The notes beneath the pieces are model-generated. The model did no database searches and was not told the DNA's origin. It saw nothing but the letters and a program-made list of their open reading frames with translations. Shown here in pieces: positions 27,168-35,902 of a stretch of DNA of 64,000 nt. Where the stretch lies: assembly GCF_015767245.1 (NCBI RefSeq), contig NZ_JADOTV010000007.1, positions 1 to 64,000 on the forward strand, written 5' to 3'. Numbering within the stretch: position 1 is the first letter of the stretch; each line of letters opens with the position of its first letter. This stretch comes from Aureivirga sp. CE67 (lineage in GTDB: Bacteria; Bacteroidota; Bacteroidia; Flavobacteriales; Flavobacteriaceae). The position numbers and the translations under genes are program-made.

Positions 27168-27755
27168 TTAAGAAAGTGATTTCTTCCGAAGGTTGCTCAA
27201 ATATTCTGGTGTCATTTGTAGATAGGAAGCAATAATATATTGTGGAATTCTCTGTGAAATATCTGGAAAAGATTTGATCAAAAAATTATATTTTTCTATC
27301 CCATCCATTTCCATATAAAAACGATTTCTTCGATTTACAGCAATCAAAGTATTTTCTGCGATGATTCTAAAAACTTTTTCTAGCTTCGGAAGTTTATCAA
27401 AAAGAATTTCCAGCTTTTCTTTTGAAATTCGTAGAAGTTTTGTTTTCTCTAGACATTGAATAAAATCTTCAGAAGGAATTTGAAGTACAAAACTTTCATA
27501 GTGTGTAAACCACCAATTTTCAATTCCAAACTGAAAAGTATGTGCAGTTCCTTCTTTGTCTTCATAGAAAAAACGAACCAAACCTTCCAAAATAAAATAT
27601 TGATACTTGCATTTTTCTCCTTTTTCTAAAACAAATTCTTTCTTTTTATAAGTAACAAATTCAAGTTCTTTCAATAGAAGATTTACTTCTTCTTTTTCGA
27701 AAAAATGATATCTGTTTAAATATTCGTGTACTTTTTTTTCTTCTTGTTCTGTCAT
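27168..27755 (-). CDS. Crp/Fnr-family transcriptional regulator
   Basis: 195 aa. The N-terminal cyclic-nucleotide-binding-like beta-roll contains 'KKEFVLEKGEKCKYQYFILE' and 'GLVRFFYEDKEG'. A dimer helix and a short C-terminal winged HTH follow ('IPQYIIASYLQMTPEYLSNL'). The canonical cAMP phosphate-binding motif is absent, as in many Bacteroidota members. It precedes the AhpD-like gene, consistent with a local stress response. Confidence 0.88.
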   Translation of the reverse strand: MTEQEEKKVHEYLNRYHFFEKEEVNLLLKELEFVTYKKKEFVLEKGEKCKYQYFILEGLVRFFYEDKEGTAHTFQFGIENWWFTHYESFVLQIPSEDFIQCLEKTKLLRISKEKLEILFDKLPKLEKVFRIIAENTLIAVNRRNRFYMEMDGIEKYNFLIKSFPDISQRIPQYIIASYLQMTPEYLSNLRKKSLS

Positions 27756-27973
27756 TTTTTATTTAAAACTTCTGATTTCTTCTTCTGCTAATTTAACCAA
27801 GCTTGTAGGAAAAAATGTTTTTTCAAAGTTTATTTTTTTGTGGGTAAAAGTAAAATATTATATCTAAAATAAATATAAAATATATTGTATGCGAAATGTA
27901 AAAGAAAGATATTTGTATCTTAAATATTAAAATATTGCTTTTTAATAAAAATTGTAAAATTTAAAATTAAATT

Positions 27974-29608
27974 ATGAAACAGTTAAAGAAAATGAGACTA
28001 CTAGGAATGATTCTAGTAGGAATTGGTATGTTGTTATTTACTTCATGTACAAGTTCTCCAGAAAATTTAAAAGTGATTCCAAAAGAAACAGATTTTGTTA
28101 CTGTTTTTGATGTGTTTTCTCTGACTAAAAAAGGAAAGTTGTATGAGCTTCAAGACTTGGAGTTTTTCAAAATGATGCAAAAAGAATTTAAAAATGATAA
28201 GTCGGAAGCATCGCAAGAATTAAAAGCTTTGATGGGAAATCCTTTAAATTTAGGAATCGACTTTCGTAAAGATGTTGTCGGGTTTCTTTTAAATGAAGGA
28301 GAAAGAAATGCTATTTTTTGTACAGCTATAGAACTTACAAGTAAAGAAGATTTTGAAAATCTTTTAAGATCTGTTTACAAAGCTATGGGAGCAAATTTTG
28401 AAGTAACTAGTGAAGCAAAATATTCTTACATTGCTTTTCAAAGAGAATTTGCATTTGCTTGGGATGATAATAAAGCAGTGTTTTTATCTGCAATGAATTA
28501 TGGAGCAAGAAAATCTTTAGAAGGTCAAATCAAAAGAATTTTTGAACTTTCTGGTGGAGATCAGATTACAGCTAACAAAAAGTTTACAGAATTTTATAAA
28601 AATAAAAAAGATGTGAGTTTATGGCTTTCTTCAAATATCGTAGAGCACATGGATAATATAGATAGAATGGAGAAAGAAGTTGGTTTTGATATCAATGATA
28701 ATTATTTGAGTGCTTATTTAGATTTTGAAGATGGAGAAATTATTCTTTCAACAAAAATGGATTTAAACAAAGAGCTTCAAGAGAAAATGAATGCTGATAA
28801 AGTATTAGGAGATAAATTAAATAAAAGTCTTGTGAATTATTTTCCTAAAGAAGAATATGTGATAGCAAGTACTTCAATCAATCCGATGGCTTATTATAAA
28901 ATGTTTTCTGAAAGAGAAGATTTAATGAAAATGGATTCGGAGTTTCAAAAAGAAATGGGATTCACTTTTAAAGATATTTTTGAAGAATTAGGAGGAAGTG
29001 CAGTTTTCACACTTTCTGGTTTTGAAAATTATACATATTCTTATAAATCTTATTATAACGATGAGATGATAGAAAGAACAGTTTTATCTCCGCAGATGGG
29101 AATTGCTTTTGATTTGAACGGAACAAAAGTTACAGAGAAAATTATAGAAAAACTTTCTCAAGAATCAGAATTTGAAAAAGAAAATGGATATTATAAAATG
29201 AATCTTCGAGGAGATGCTCCACTTTATTTTGCTTACAATGAGGAGTTAATGTACATTACTTCAAGTAAAGATGGAATCGAAAAATTTGCAAATGGAGGTT
29301 ATGCTGCAAATAGTTTAAAATCTTCAGAATATGCAAGTGAAATGGAAAACAATCCAGTGTATATGTATGCTAATTTAAACTTTTCGACATATCCAGAAAC
29401 ATTACAAAATGACTTTACAAAATACCAAAGAAAGGATGAGAAATTTGTATACGATACTTGGAATTCTTTAATGAATAGCGTAGAAATGGAGCAAAACAAT
29501 ACTACTTCTTCTAAGATTATTTTAAAATTAAACGATAGCGAAAACAATAGTTTGAATACGATTATTAAAACTATAGATAAAAATTACAAAAAGATGTTAT
29601 CATTTTAA
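27974..29608 (+). CDS. DUF4836-family lipoprotein
   Basis: 544 aa. It is a lipoprotein: 'LLFTSC' places the acylated Cys at 25. 'VIPKETDFVTVFDVFSLTKK' at the start of the mature chain and the later 'LSSNIVEHMDNI' match the DUF4836 family, which is found in Bacteroidota and has no known function. It should be anchored in the cell envelope. The next gene, an ABC ATPase, begins 8 bp downstream, so the three genes 27974-31445 look like one operon. Confidence 0.82.
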   Translation: MKQLKKMRLLGMILVGIGMLLFTSCTSSPENLKVIPKETDFVTVFDVFSLTKKGKLYELQDLEFFKMMQKEFKNDKSEASQELKALMGNPLNLGIDFRKDVVGFLLNEGERNAIFCTAIELTSKEDFENLLRSVYKAMGANFEVTSEAKYSYIAFQREFAFAWDDNKAVFLSAMNYGARKSLEGQIKRIFELSGGDQITANKKFTEFYKNKKDVSLWLSSNIVEHMDNIDRMEKEVGFDINDNYLSAYLDFEDGEIILSTKMDLNKELQEKMNADKVLGDKLNKSLVNYFPKEEYVIASTSINPMAYYKMFSEREDLMKMDSEFQKEMGFTFKDIFEELGGSAVFTLSGFENYTYSYKSYYNDEMIERTVLSPQMGIAFDLNGTKVTEKIIEKLSQESEFEKENGYYKMNLRGDAPLYFAYNEELMYITSSKDGIEKFANGGYAANSLKSSEYASEMENNPVYMYANLNFSTYPETLQNDFTKYQRKDEKFVYDTWNSLMNSVEMEQNNTTSSKIILKLNDSENNSLNTIIKTIDKNYKKMLSF

Positions 29609-29616
29609 TTTGTAAG

Positions 29617-30249
29617 ATGCAAATCGAATTAAAAAATGTAAAACCAAAATATATGTCAGAAGCTGAGGTAAAGGCTTCTGACATTTATCTTCAGTTACGT
29701 GTCGTTTTTGAAAAAGGAAAAAAATATTTGATCAAAGCAAATTCTGGACACGGAAAAACTTCTATTCTTAATTTTATTTATGGAAATAATCTGAACTTTG
29801 AAGGAGAAATAAAATACGATACTTCTTTTGAGGGGAAAAAGGTGTTTGATTATAGAAAAAGAAATATCAGCTATGTTTTTCAAGATTTTAAATTATTCCC
29901 AGAACTGACTTTGTTTGAAAATATTCAGTTGAAAAATAAATTGACGAATTTTAAAACAGAAAAAGAAATAGAAGAACTGATAAAAAGAGTACAACTACTA
30001 GAGAAAAAAGATCAGTTAGTTAAGAATTTTTCTTTAGGACAAAGACAAAGAATTGCAATCATCAGAGCTTTGTGTCAGTCTTTTGATTTTTTACTTTTAG
30101 ACGAACCTTTCAGTCATTTAGATTCAGAAAATATTGAAATTCTTACTAAAATAATTGACGAAGAACTAGAAAATAGAAATGCTAGTTTGATTATGACTTC
30201 TTTAGGGGAAGTTTCTTTTTTTAAATACAATTGTGTTTTAAATCTTTAA
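29617..30249 (+). CDS. ABC transporter ATP-binding protein
   Basis: 210 aa. Walker A 'NSGHGKTS' (42-49), Q-loop 'FQDFKLFPELTLFENI', signature 'FSLGQRQRIAIIRAL', Walker B plus D-loop 'LLLDEPFSHLD'. The switch His is replaced ('IMTSLGEVSFF'), which is unusual. The small size and the paired permease suggest a LolD/MacB/FtsE-type mechanotransmission transporter rather than an importer. Confidence 0.9.
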   Translation: MQIELKNVKPKYMSEAEVKASDIYLQLRVVFEKGKKYLIKANSGHGKTSILNFIYGNNLNFEGEIKYDTSFEGKKVFDYRKRNISYVFQDFKLFPELTLFENIQLKNKLTNFKTEKEIEELIKRVQLLEKKDQLVKNFSLGQRQRIAIIRALCQSFDFLLLDEPFSHLDSENIEILTKIIDEELENRNASLIMTSLGEVSFFKYNCVLNL

Positions 30250-30251
30250 AT

Positions 30252-31445
30252 ATGCTATTAAAACTTCAGAAAAAAACACTGATAAAATCTCAAATAATAG
30301 GATATGCATTTACCTTATTTGTTGGGATTTCGATTTTACTTTTAATTTCACAATTATATTTTGATTTAAAACCATTATTGAACCAAGAATCAGATGTTTT
30401 TAAAAATCAATCGGCTATTATTAGTAAGAGAATTTCTCTTCTTAAAACGTTGAATAAAGATAAAATCTATTTTACAGAAGAAGAAATTTTAGATTTAAAA
30501 AATCAAGATTTTATAGAAGATGTTTCTAAGTTTAAGAATGCGGATTTTAAAGTTCAAGCATTTACAAGTGATTCTGGAGGCTTTCCGATGTTTCGAACAG
30601 ATTTGTTTTTCGAGAGTATTCCAGATAAATATTTGGATGTAGATTCGGAAGAATGGAAATGGGAAGAATCAGAAGATTTTATTCCGATTATTATACCAGA
30701 AAATTATTTAAATCTCTACAATTTTGGTTTTGCAGAAAGTCAAGGTTTACCTGTTTTGTCTAAAAATACAATCTCAAATGTAGAGTTCAATCTTCAGATT
30801 TCAAATCGTTTTAAATCTAAAAATTATAAAAGTAAAATTGTAGGTTTTTCTAATAAAATTAACTCTATTTTGGTTCCAGATGCATTTCTAACTTGGGCAA
30901 ACAAAGAGTTTGGAAATTCTTCGAAAAAAGAACGAACAAGTAGAGTTTTTATAGAATTTAATAAACCTTCTGATGAAGGTGTTTTAAAGTTTTTTAATGA
31001 AAATAATTATACAATAGGTAAAGATAAATTAGAGTTTAGTAAACTATTATTTTTCTTCAAAACAGCTTTGTTTTTTGTCTTTGCTGTAGCAATTATCATT
31101 ATTATTTTATCGATTGCTTTTATATTTTTAAGCTTAAACTTGATTATTCAGAAAAATAAAGAAATGATTTTGAATTTGTTTAGTATTGGATATGATTACA
31201 AACAAATTGCAAAATTCTACCAACTAACAATTAGTTTAACAACTACAATCTCACTATTTCTAGCAGCCGTTACGACATTTTTTATCCGAGGATTGTATCT
31301 AGATAAAATTTCAAGCTTATTAGATTTTGATAAACAAGGAAACATTCTTTTTAGTTTTATGTTCATCATACTTGTTATTTTATTATTGATTTATAATTGG
31401 ATGATTTTAAAGAAAATTAGGAGGGTTTGTGAGAAAGGGAGATAA
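30252..31445 (+). CDS. ABC transporter permease (MacB/LolC/FtsX-like)
   Basis: 397 aa from ATG 30252, 2 bp after the ATPase. Topology of the FtsX-like class: one N-terminal transmembrane helix ('YAFTLFVGISILLLISQLYF'), a large extracytoplasmic domain of ~230 residues, then three helices ('FVFAVAIIIIILSIAFIFLS', 'TISLTTTISLFLAAVTTFFI', 'FSFMFIILVILLLIYNWMIL'). Cytoplasmic loop 'ILNLFSIGYDYKQIAKFY' is where such permeases contact the ATPase. It may act on lipoproteins, perhaps including the upstream DUF4836 protein; the substrate is inference. Confidence 0.82.
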   Translation: MLLKLQKKTLIKSQIIGYAFTLFVGISILLLISQLYFDLKPLLNQESDVFKNQSAIISKRISLLKTLNKDKIYFTEEEILDLKNQDFIEDVSKFKNADFKVQAFTSDSGGFPMFRTDLFFESIPDKYLDVDSEEWKWEESEDFIPIIIPENYLNLYNFGFAESQGLPVLSKNTISNVEFNLQISNRFKSKNYKSKIVGFSNKINSILVPDAFLTWANKEFGNSSKKERTSRVFIEFNKPSDEGVLKFFNENNYTIGKDKLEFSKLLFFFKTALFFVFAVAIIIIILSIAFIFLSLNLIIQKNKEMILNLFSIGYDYKQIAKFYQLTISLTTTISLFLAAVTTFFIRGLYLDKISSLLDFDKQGNILFSFMFIILVILLLIYNWMILKKIRRVCEKGR

Positions 31446-31474
31446 AATAATTAACCCTAAAGAATATATAAAAA

Positions 31475-31927
31475 ATGGAAAAAGGAGCAGTAATTTCAGA
31501 TTGTGAAAAATTTAGATATCAACTTTGGAGAAAATGGGATGAAACAAAACCTTTGGTTATGTTTTTAATGTTGAATCCGAGTACTGCAGATGCAAATGCT
31601 GATGATCCTACAATAAGAAGATGTATTAATTATGCAAAAGATTGGGGATTTGGAGGTTTGTATGTCGGAAATCTTTATGCTTTTAGAACAGCATATCCTA
31701 AAGAATTAAAAGAAGCAGGTTTTCAACGAGGTGAATTTAATACTGAAAATTTACTCGAAATGAAAAATAAATGTCAAAAAGTAGTTTGTGCTTGGGGAAA
31801 TGGAGAAGGAGTTCCTGAATATATTACAGAAATATTTGAAGAACTTCATTATATCGATTTAGCTAAAGATGGTACACCAAAACATCCACTTTATTTGAAA
31901 AAAGATTTAGAAATGAGTCTTTTGTAG
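31475..31927 (+). CDS. DUF1643-family protein
   Basis: 150 aa. 'MFLMLNPSTADANADDPTIR', then 'RCINYAKDWGFGGLYVGNLY' and 'AFR' are the signature of DUF1643, a widespread family of unknown function. It is soluble, with no membrane segments. It lies 29 bp after the permease gene and ends at a strong bidirectional terminator. Confidence 0.9.
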   Translation: MEKGAVISDCEKFRYQLWRKWDETKPLVMFLMLNPSTADANADDPTIRRCINYAKDWGFGGLYVGNLYAFRTAYPKELKEAGFQRGEFNTENLLEMKNKCQKVVCAWGNGEGVPEYITEIFEELHYIDLAKDGTPKHPLYLKKDLEMSLL

Positions 31928-31942
31928 GAGGAATTTTAAATA

Positions 31943-31979
31943 AAAAAGGAATTCTAGTAAAATTAGAATTCCTTTTTTA
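31943..31979. terminator. Strong bidirectional terminator
   Basis: AAAAAAGGAATTCT pairs with AGAATTCCTTTTTT around an ~8-nt loop. It serves the plus-strand DUF1643 gene and the minus-strand small gene ending at 31988. Confidence 0.92.
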
Positions 31980-31987
31980 ACAAATAG

Positions 31988-32119
31988 TTATTTTTTTTGA
32001 TTTGGGTTCATTTGTTTACCTCTGTTTCCTTGTCCTTTGTCGTATTGCTTATTTGTTCCAGAAGTACCTTTGTTTGCATTTTGCTGATTTGAGTTGTTGT
32101 TATTTTGTTTATTACTCAT
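31988..32119 (-). CDS. Asn/Gln/Lys-rich 43-aa small protein
   Basis: ATG at 32119, stop at 31988. It begins 'MSNKQNNNNSNQQNANKGTS' and ends 'KGQGNRGKQMNPNQKK'. It is wholly hydrophilic, basic and without predicted structure. A terminator follows its stop directly, which supports a transcribed unit. Function unknown; it may be a disordered stress or nucleic-acid-associated peptide. It lies 72 bp downstream of the viperin gene on the same strand, so it could be cotranscribed. Confidence 0.6.
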   Translation of the reverse strand: MSNKQNNNNSNQQNANKGTSGTNKQYDKGQGNRGKQMNPNQKK

Positions 32120-32191
32120 AATATTATATTTAAAATTTTTTTCCTACTATCTTTTTTAAAGTCTATATTTCGGATTATTCAGACCTTTATT

Positions 32192-33046
32192 TTAATTCCA
32201 ATTATAAAAACCATTTCGATTTTTAAATTTTTCTTTATTGATTTTAATTTGTAAAAGAGCTTTCTCTAGTCCAATTTCTGTGATAGGAGAACTGTATTTG
32301 TAGGAATCTTCATTATTATCATAAAGTTTACCATCAGGACTAATCATAAGATAACTACCCTTTATCAAGTCGGTCGTTTCAATGGCATTTTCAAATAGAT
32401 TTATCGCTCGTTTATTATTTTTAATAAAAAAATTAAATTCTTCATGTTTTATTTTAAATTCGTTTTGAAAAGGAGAATTTTGACCATTAACTTTCAAAGC
32501 TTGAAGTATCTTCCATCTATTTGGTTGTGTTTCTATAATAAAATCTTCAAGTGATTCTTTATAATTGTAATTTGAAACTACAGTGTTTATTTTAATTTTC
32601 ACATCCTTAGATTTTAAATTTTGAAATAAGTCTTTATAGAATCGTTCTGTTAAAACTGTTTTTCCACGTATAGCTCTCCCTGAATTTAAATTTGTATTAT
32701 CATTAATAGAGTCAATACTGATAGCAATCCAATCGGTAAATTTTGCTATTTTTTCGAGTGATTTGGGAGTATTTAAATTTGTTCCATTTGAAACAATAGT
32801 TGTTACTAAACCAAGATTTTTAGCATATTCTAAAAGCTCAGGTAATTCTTTGATCAATGTTGGTTCACCACCAGCAAATGTTATTTTTTCAAAGTTGTTT
32901 TTTGCTATTTCTGATATTATTTTTTTTGAAAAATTAATATCATGCTTGACTTTTCCAATATCATGAAATGTTGCAAAACAAAACTTACATTTCATGTTGC
33001 AAGCTTTTGTTATATGGTAGTTTATACTAGGAATGATCGGTTTCAT
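32192..33046 (-). CDS. Prokaryotic viperin (antiviral radical SAM enzyme)
   Basis: 284 aa. Radical SAM cluster motif CxxxCxxC at Cys16/20/23 within 'INYHITKACNMKCKFCF', the 'NYH' before it being a viperin hallmark. Then 'TFAGGEPTLI' (GGE), 'TIVSNGT' and 'IAISIDSINDNTN'. 'KIKINTVVSNYN', 'PNRWKILQALKVNGQN' and 'KGSYLMISPDGKLYDN' match in order the viperin blocks FKINSVI, VRWKVFQCL and DSYLILDE. It ends 'GFYNWN', resembling the aromatic viperin C-terminus. Known viperins convert NTPs to 3'-deoxy-3',4'-didehydro-NTPs that terminate viral RNA synthesis, and bacterial ones protect against phage. The preferred nucleotide is not readable here. No nucleotide kinase neighbour is seen; instead a two-component system lies upstream on the same strand. 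Confidence 0.93.
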   Translation of the reverse strand: MKPIIPSINYHITKACNMKCKFCFATFHDIGKVKHDINFSKKIISEIAKNNFEKITFAGGEPTLIKELPELLEYAKNLGLVTTIVSNGTNLNTPKSLEKIAKFTDWIAISIDSINDNTNLNSGRAIRGKTVLTERFYKDLFQNLKSKDVKIKINTVVSNYNYKESLEDFIIETQPNRWKILQALKVNGQNSPFQNEFKIKHEEFNFFIKNNKRAINLFENAIETTDLIKGSYLMISPDGKLYDNNEDSYKYSSPITEIGLEKALLQIKINKEKFKNRNGFYNWN

Positions 33047-33089
33047 TTTTCTTTCTTTTTGTCAAAGGAAAGGATAAAATGAAACCGAT
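33036..33089 (-). promoter_or_regulatory. Hairpin sequestering the viperin start codon
   Basis: A perfect 14-bp inverted repeat: ATCGGTTTCATTTT (plus strand 33036-33049) and AAAATGAAACCGAT (33076-33089), 26-nt loop. In the viperin mRNA the 3' arm contains the AUG and codons 2-3 (MKP), so the start codon would be base-paired while the purine-rich leader is in the loop. It could instead be a DNA operator. Presence is direct observation; function is inferred. Confidence 0.7.
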
Positions 33090-33151
33090 TTTTGGATTTG
33101 TAGTGAAAAGGTGATTTTATGTAATCAATAGAAGTTTTTTTGTAATGAAAA

Positions 33152-33871
33152 CTATTTAAAATCAGGGATTTTTTGAAAAAAGTTATCTCTATAAGAATCA
33201 CCTAAATCTACAGGAATTTCTTTTTCATTAAAACAGAGAGCTATTTCATCTTTCTGAGTCATTTTTGAAGCATAATTACTATTGATAATACAACTTCTAT
33301 TAACTTGCATAAAATAATCTGGTAATGAATCTAAAATTTTTTCTAGTTTTATATTTTTAGCAATTATTTTTCTTCCATCAGTTAGATGTATAGTTTTATC
33401 TCTTGGTTCTAGTTTATTTGTGTTAATATTTAAAATTTTATTTAATAGAATTTTCTCTTTATAGGCATCTTGAGTTTTTAGAATGATGAATTTTTTTTCA
33501 TTATGTAATTCTTTAAGAGTTTTATTGATAACCTTTTTTAATTTAAAATCTTTAATAGGTTTAGAGATAAATCCAGTATGATTTAAATCATCAATTTCTT
33601 CTGTAATTTCTTTATTTATCTCACTTGACCCAGTTACAAAAATTATTTTTTTACCTCTTAATTCTTTAGCCACTTCAGTACCTTTTATAGGCATATCAAT
33701 ATCAAGAAATACGATTTTAGAATTTAAATCATCAACATTAGTTAAAAATTCATCTGGACAGGTATATGTTTTTTCAATTTTTAAAAGTTTTAATTTTTCG
33801 ATTTTTTGTTTTAAGTTACCTAATGCAATTTTTTCATCATCAACTAAAACACATAATTCTTTATTATTCAT
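33152..33871 (-). CDS. LytTR-family response regulator
   Basis: 239 aa. Receiver domain 1-~120: acidic pocket 'VLVDDEK', phosphoacceptor Asp57 in 'IVFLDIDMP', Thr in 'IFVTGSS', Lys in 'FISKPI'. The C-terminal LytTR DNA-binding domain (~140-236) contains 'LNINTNKLEPRDKTIHLTDG', 'YFMQVNRSCIINSNYASKM' and a closing basic strand. It is paired with the sensor kinase upstream (8-bp gene overlap). The viperin gene starts 105 bp after its stop on the same strand, which makes viperin the obvious candidate target. Confidence 0.92.
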   Translation of the reverse strand: MNNKELCVLVDDEKIALGNLKQKIEKLKLLKIEKTYTCPDEFLTNVDDLNSKIVFLDIDMPIKGTEVAKELRGKKIIFVTGSSEINKEITEEIDDLNHTGFISKPIKDFKLKKVINKTLKELHNEKKFIILKTQDAYKEKILLNKILNINTNKLEPRDKTIHLTDGRKIIAKNIKLEKILDSLPDYFMQVNRSCIINSNYASKMTQKDEIALCFNEKEIPVDLGDSYRDNFFQKIPDFK

Positions 33872-34715
33872 GTAATTCTAATTTTAGTTCTGCGATATAA
33901 CAATTTTTCTCAATTTTATTATGTAGTTCATATTTGTCAGGATATAATAATTTCAGTCGTTCTTCGAAATTATTTTTACCAACCCCTCCTTTTTCTTTGT
34001 TTGATTCTGATTTAATGGTATTTATTGCTACAAAAACAAATTCATTATCATTTAATATTTTTGTTTCAATTTGAATTTTAGCATCTTCAGAAGATAAATC
34101 TCCATGCTTAAAAATATTTTCAATAAAATTGGCTAAAATCAGAGGAGCAATTTTTAGATTTTCATTATACTCACTATCTAATAGTTCTTCGATAGTAGAA
34201 GTGATATCATAATTAATGTCAAGTCTAAGTTTATATAAATTAACATATTGATTCGCAAAATCTAATTCTTTTTCTAATAAAACATATTCATCATTAGAAT
34301 CATATAGCATGTAATCAAATAATTTTGAAATACTTTTTACTGCAATCATTGTCTTATCAGCAAAATAATCAACGGTACTTAATGTGTTTTTAAAGGAATG
34401 AGAATCAACTGTTGATCTTAAATTTGTTAATTTTAAACGATTCAATTCGAATTGGAGGTTCTTTTTTCTTTCTTCGAGTTCTTTGTTTTCATCATTAAGA
34501 AATTTTAATCTTTTATCAAGACTATTTTTTTCTTCGATTAAATCTGTTTTTTCTTTTTCTAAAGAATTATTCGTTTTAGTAACTTCAAATAATCTTTTTT
34601 TAATTTTTCTATTTTTTCTTTTTAAATAAATAGAAATAATAACAAGAATTAAAATAAAGAAGACAATGAAAATTAAAATAGATAGAATAATAATTTCAGC
34701 ATTTTGATCATTCAT
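33864..34715 (-). CDS. LytS-type sensor histidine kinase
   Basis: 283 aa. One transmembrane segment (8-31), a long coiled coil (~36-95), then the His_kinase/HATPase module: H-box 'DSHSFKNTLSTVDYFA' (His106; the usual 'HFLFN' reads HSFKN), N-box 'ANFIENIFKHGDLS' and G-box-like 'GGVGKNNFEERLKLLYPDKY'. There is almost no periplasmic part, so it probably senses an intracellular or membrane signal. It overlaps the regulator gene by 8 bp. Confidence 0.9.
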   Translation of the reverse strand: MNDQNAEIIILSILIFIVFFILILVIISIYLKRKNRKIKKRLFEVTKTNNSLEKEKTDLIEEKNSLDKRLKFLNDENKELEERKKNLQFELNRLKLTNLRSTVDSHSFKNTLSTVDYFADKTMIAVKSISKLFDYMLYDSNDEYVLLEKELDFANQYVNLYKLRLDINYDITSTIEELLDSEYNENLKIAPLILANFIENIFKHGDLSSEDAKIQIETKILNDNEFVFVAINTIKSESNKEKGGVGKNNFEERLKLLYPDKYELHNKIEKNCYIAELKLELHE

Positions 34716-34852
34716 AATTTTTTGTTTTTGCGAAAATATTATTTTTTTTGTTAAAATATAAAAGAAAAACCATCTATTTGTGATGAAGTTTTAAGAGGTT
34801 TTCATGTCAGTTTTTGTCAAAAATTCCGACAAAATCCGAAACGGATTTTAGG

Positions 34853-35686
34853 ATGGCGATTCAAGAAATAAAAACATACACTTACCAAGATAATTTTACA
34901 TTACAAGTTGTGCAATTTGAAAAAGCTTGTGTGGTAGCAAAACCAACGCAGGTAGATGCATATTCGATTTATTGGATAAAAGAAGGAAAAGGAACGTATC
35001 ATATTGATTTTGAAAGTTATTCTTTTGAAGGAGGAGTTTTGTTTTTTCTTTCCCCAGGACAGATTTTCAATGTAGAATCAGAAAAAATAAAAGAAGCATA
35101 TCAGTTAACTTTTAATCCTGATTTTTATTGTATTCAAACACATGATGCCGAGATTGCTTGTAATGGAGTTTTGTTTAACAATATATATGAGTCTCCATTT
35201 GTAAAACCATGTGCGAAAGATGTTGTGAAATTAGATTTTATTTTAGAGAATTTAATAGAAGAATTTCAAGAATCGCATACTGCGAAATATGATATGCTTC
35301 AAGCATATTTGAAACAGTTTATTATTCTTTCCGTTCGAATCAAAAAAGAAAATCATATTTTAAAAGAAGATAATGAAACGAAACTTTTTAAAGATTTCAG
35401 TCTTTTAGTGGAACAAAATTTTAGAAAACTTCATAGTGTCACAGAATATGCAAATCGACTTGGACTTTCGCCAAAATCGATTACGAAACATTTTCAAAAA
35501 ATAGGAACAGAAACTCCGAGTGATTATATAAAGAATAGAATCATCTTAGAAGCTAAACGACAACTTTTATATTCTGATTCCACCATCAAAGAAATTGCTT
35601 TCGATTTGGGATTTAATGATCCAGCTTATTTTTCAAGATTTTTTGCTAAAGCTGTTGGAAAATCTCCAGTACAGTTTAGAAAATAA
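34853..35686 (+). CDS. AraC-family transcriptional regulator
   Basis: 277 aa from ATG 34853; a TTG at 34814 is in frame but not needed. The N-terminal cupin-like sensor contains 'YSIYWIKEGKGTYHIDFESY' and 'FFLSPGQIF'. The C-terminal double HTH contains 'SVTEYANRLGLSPKSITKHF', 'TPSDYIKNRIILEAKRQLLY', 'TIKEIAFDLGFNDPAYFSRF' and 'F.KAVGKSPVQFRK'. It is divergent from the viperin regulatory pair; no target is evident. Confidence 0.9.
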   Translation: MAIQEIKTYTYQDNFTLQVVQFEKACVVAKPTQVDAYSIYWIKEGKGTYHIDFESYSFEGGVLFFLSPGQIFNVESEKIKEAYQLTFNPDFYCIQTHDAEIACNGVLFNNIYESPFVKPCAKDVVKLDFILENLIEEFQESHTAKYDMLQAYLKQFIILSVRIKKENHILKEDNETKLFKDFSLLVEQNFRKLHSVTEYANRLGLSPKSITKHFQKIGTETPSDYIKNRIILEAKRQLLYSDSTIKEIAFDLGFNDPAYFSRFFAKAVGKSPVQFRK

Positions 35687-35691
35687 AATTT

Positions 35692-35720
35692 AAGTCTTCT
35701 TGTTTAGGAAGACTTATTTT
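35692..35720 (+). terminator. Intrinsic terminator
   Basis: AAGTCTTC (35692-35699) pairs with GAAGACTT (35708-35715), followed by ATTTTATTT. It terminates the AraC gene. Confidence 0.8.
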
Positions 35721-35756
35721 ATTTAATAGCTATGCTTTAAAATAAAAAGTATAATT

Positions 35757-35795
35757 CCTCTCCTTTAAAAGGAGGGGGTAGGGGTGGTAATTATC
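35757..35795 (-). repeat. Solo GC-rich REP-like hairpin
   Basis: CCTCTCCTTTAAAAGGAGGGGG followed by TAGGGGTGG, in inverse orientation to the core of the elements at 7738 and 10492 (CACCCCTAG-CCCCTC). It stands out in the AT-rich background and lacks the long terminal repeats of the other two. Confidence 0.6.
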
Positions 35796-35902
35796 CAATA
35801 AATCACCAAAAACTTCACAAGTCCAAACCTTAGGAACTTTTGTCCATTTTCTCACCTTCCAATCTGTCGCATCTTTGTAGTGTAAAACAAAAACAAGGAA
35901 TT

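Noticed and set aside
32192-33046. Alternative identities QueE, MoaA or PqqE for the radical SAM protein
   Set aside because: NYH before the cluster motif, the KINTVV, PNRWK and GSYLMIS blocks and the aromatic C-terminus fit viperin; no queuosine, molybdopterin or PQQ genes are nearby.
34814-34852. TTG start for the AraC gene
   Set aside because: The extra residues are not conserved-looking and ATG 34853 is available.
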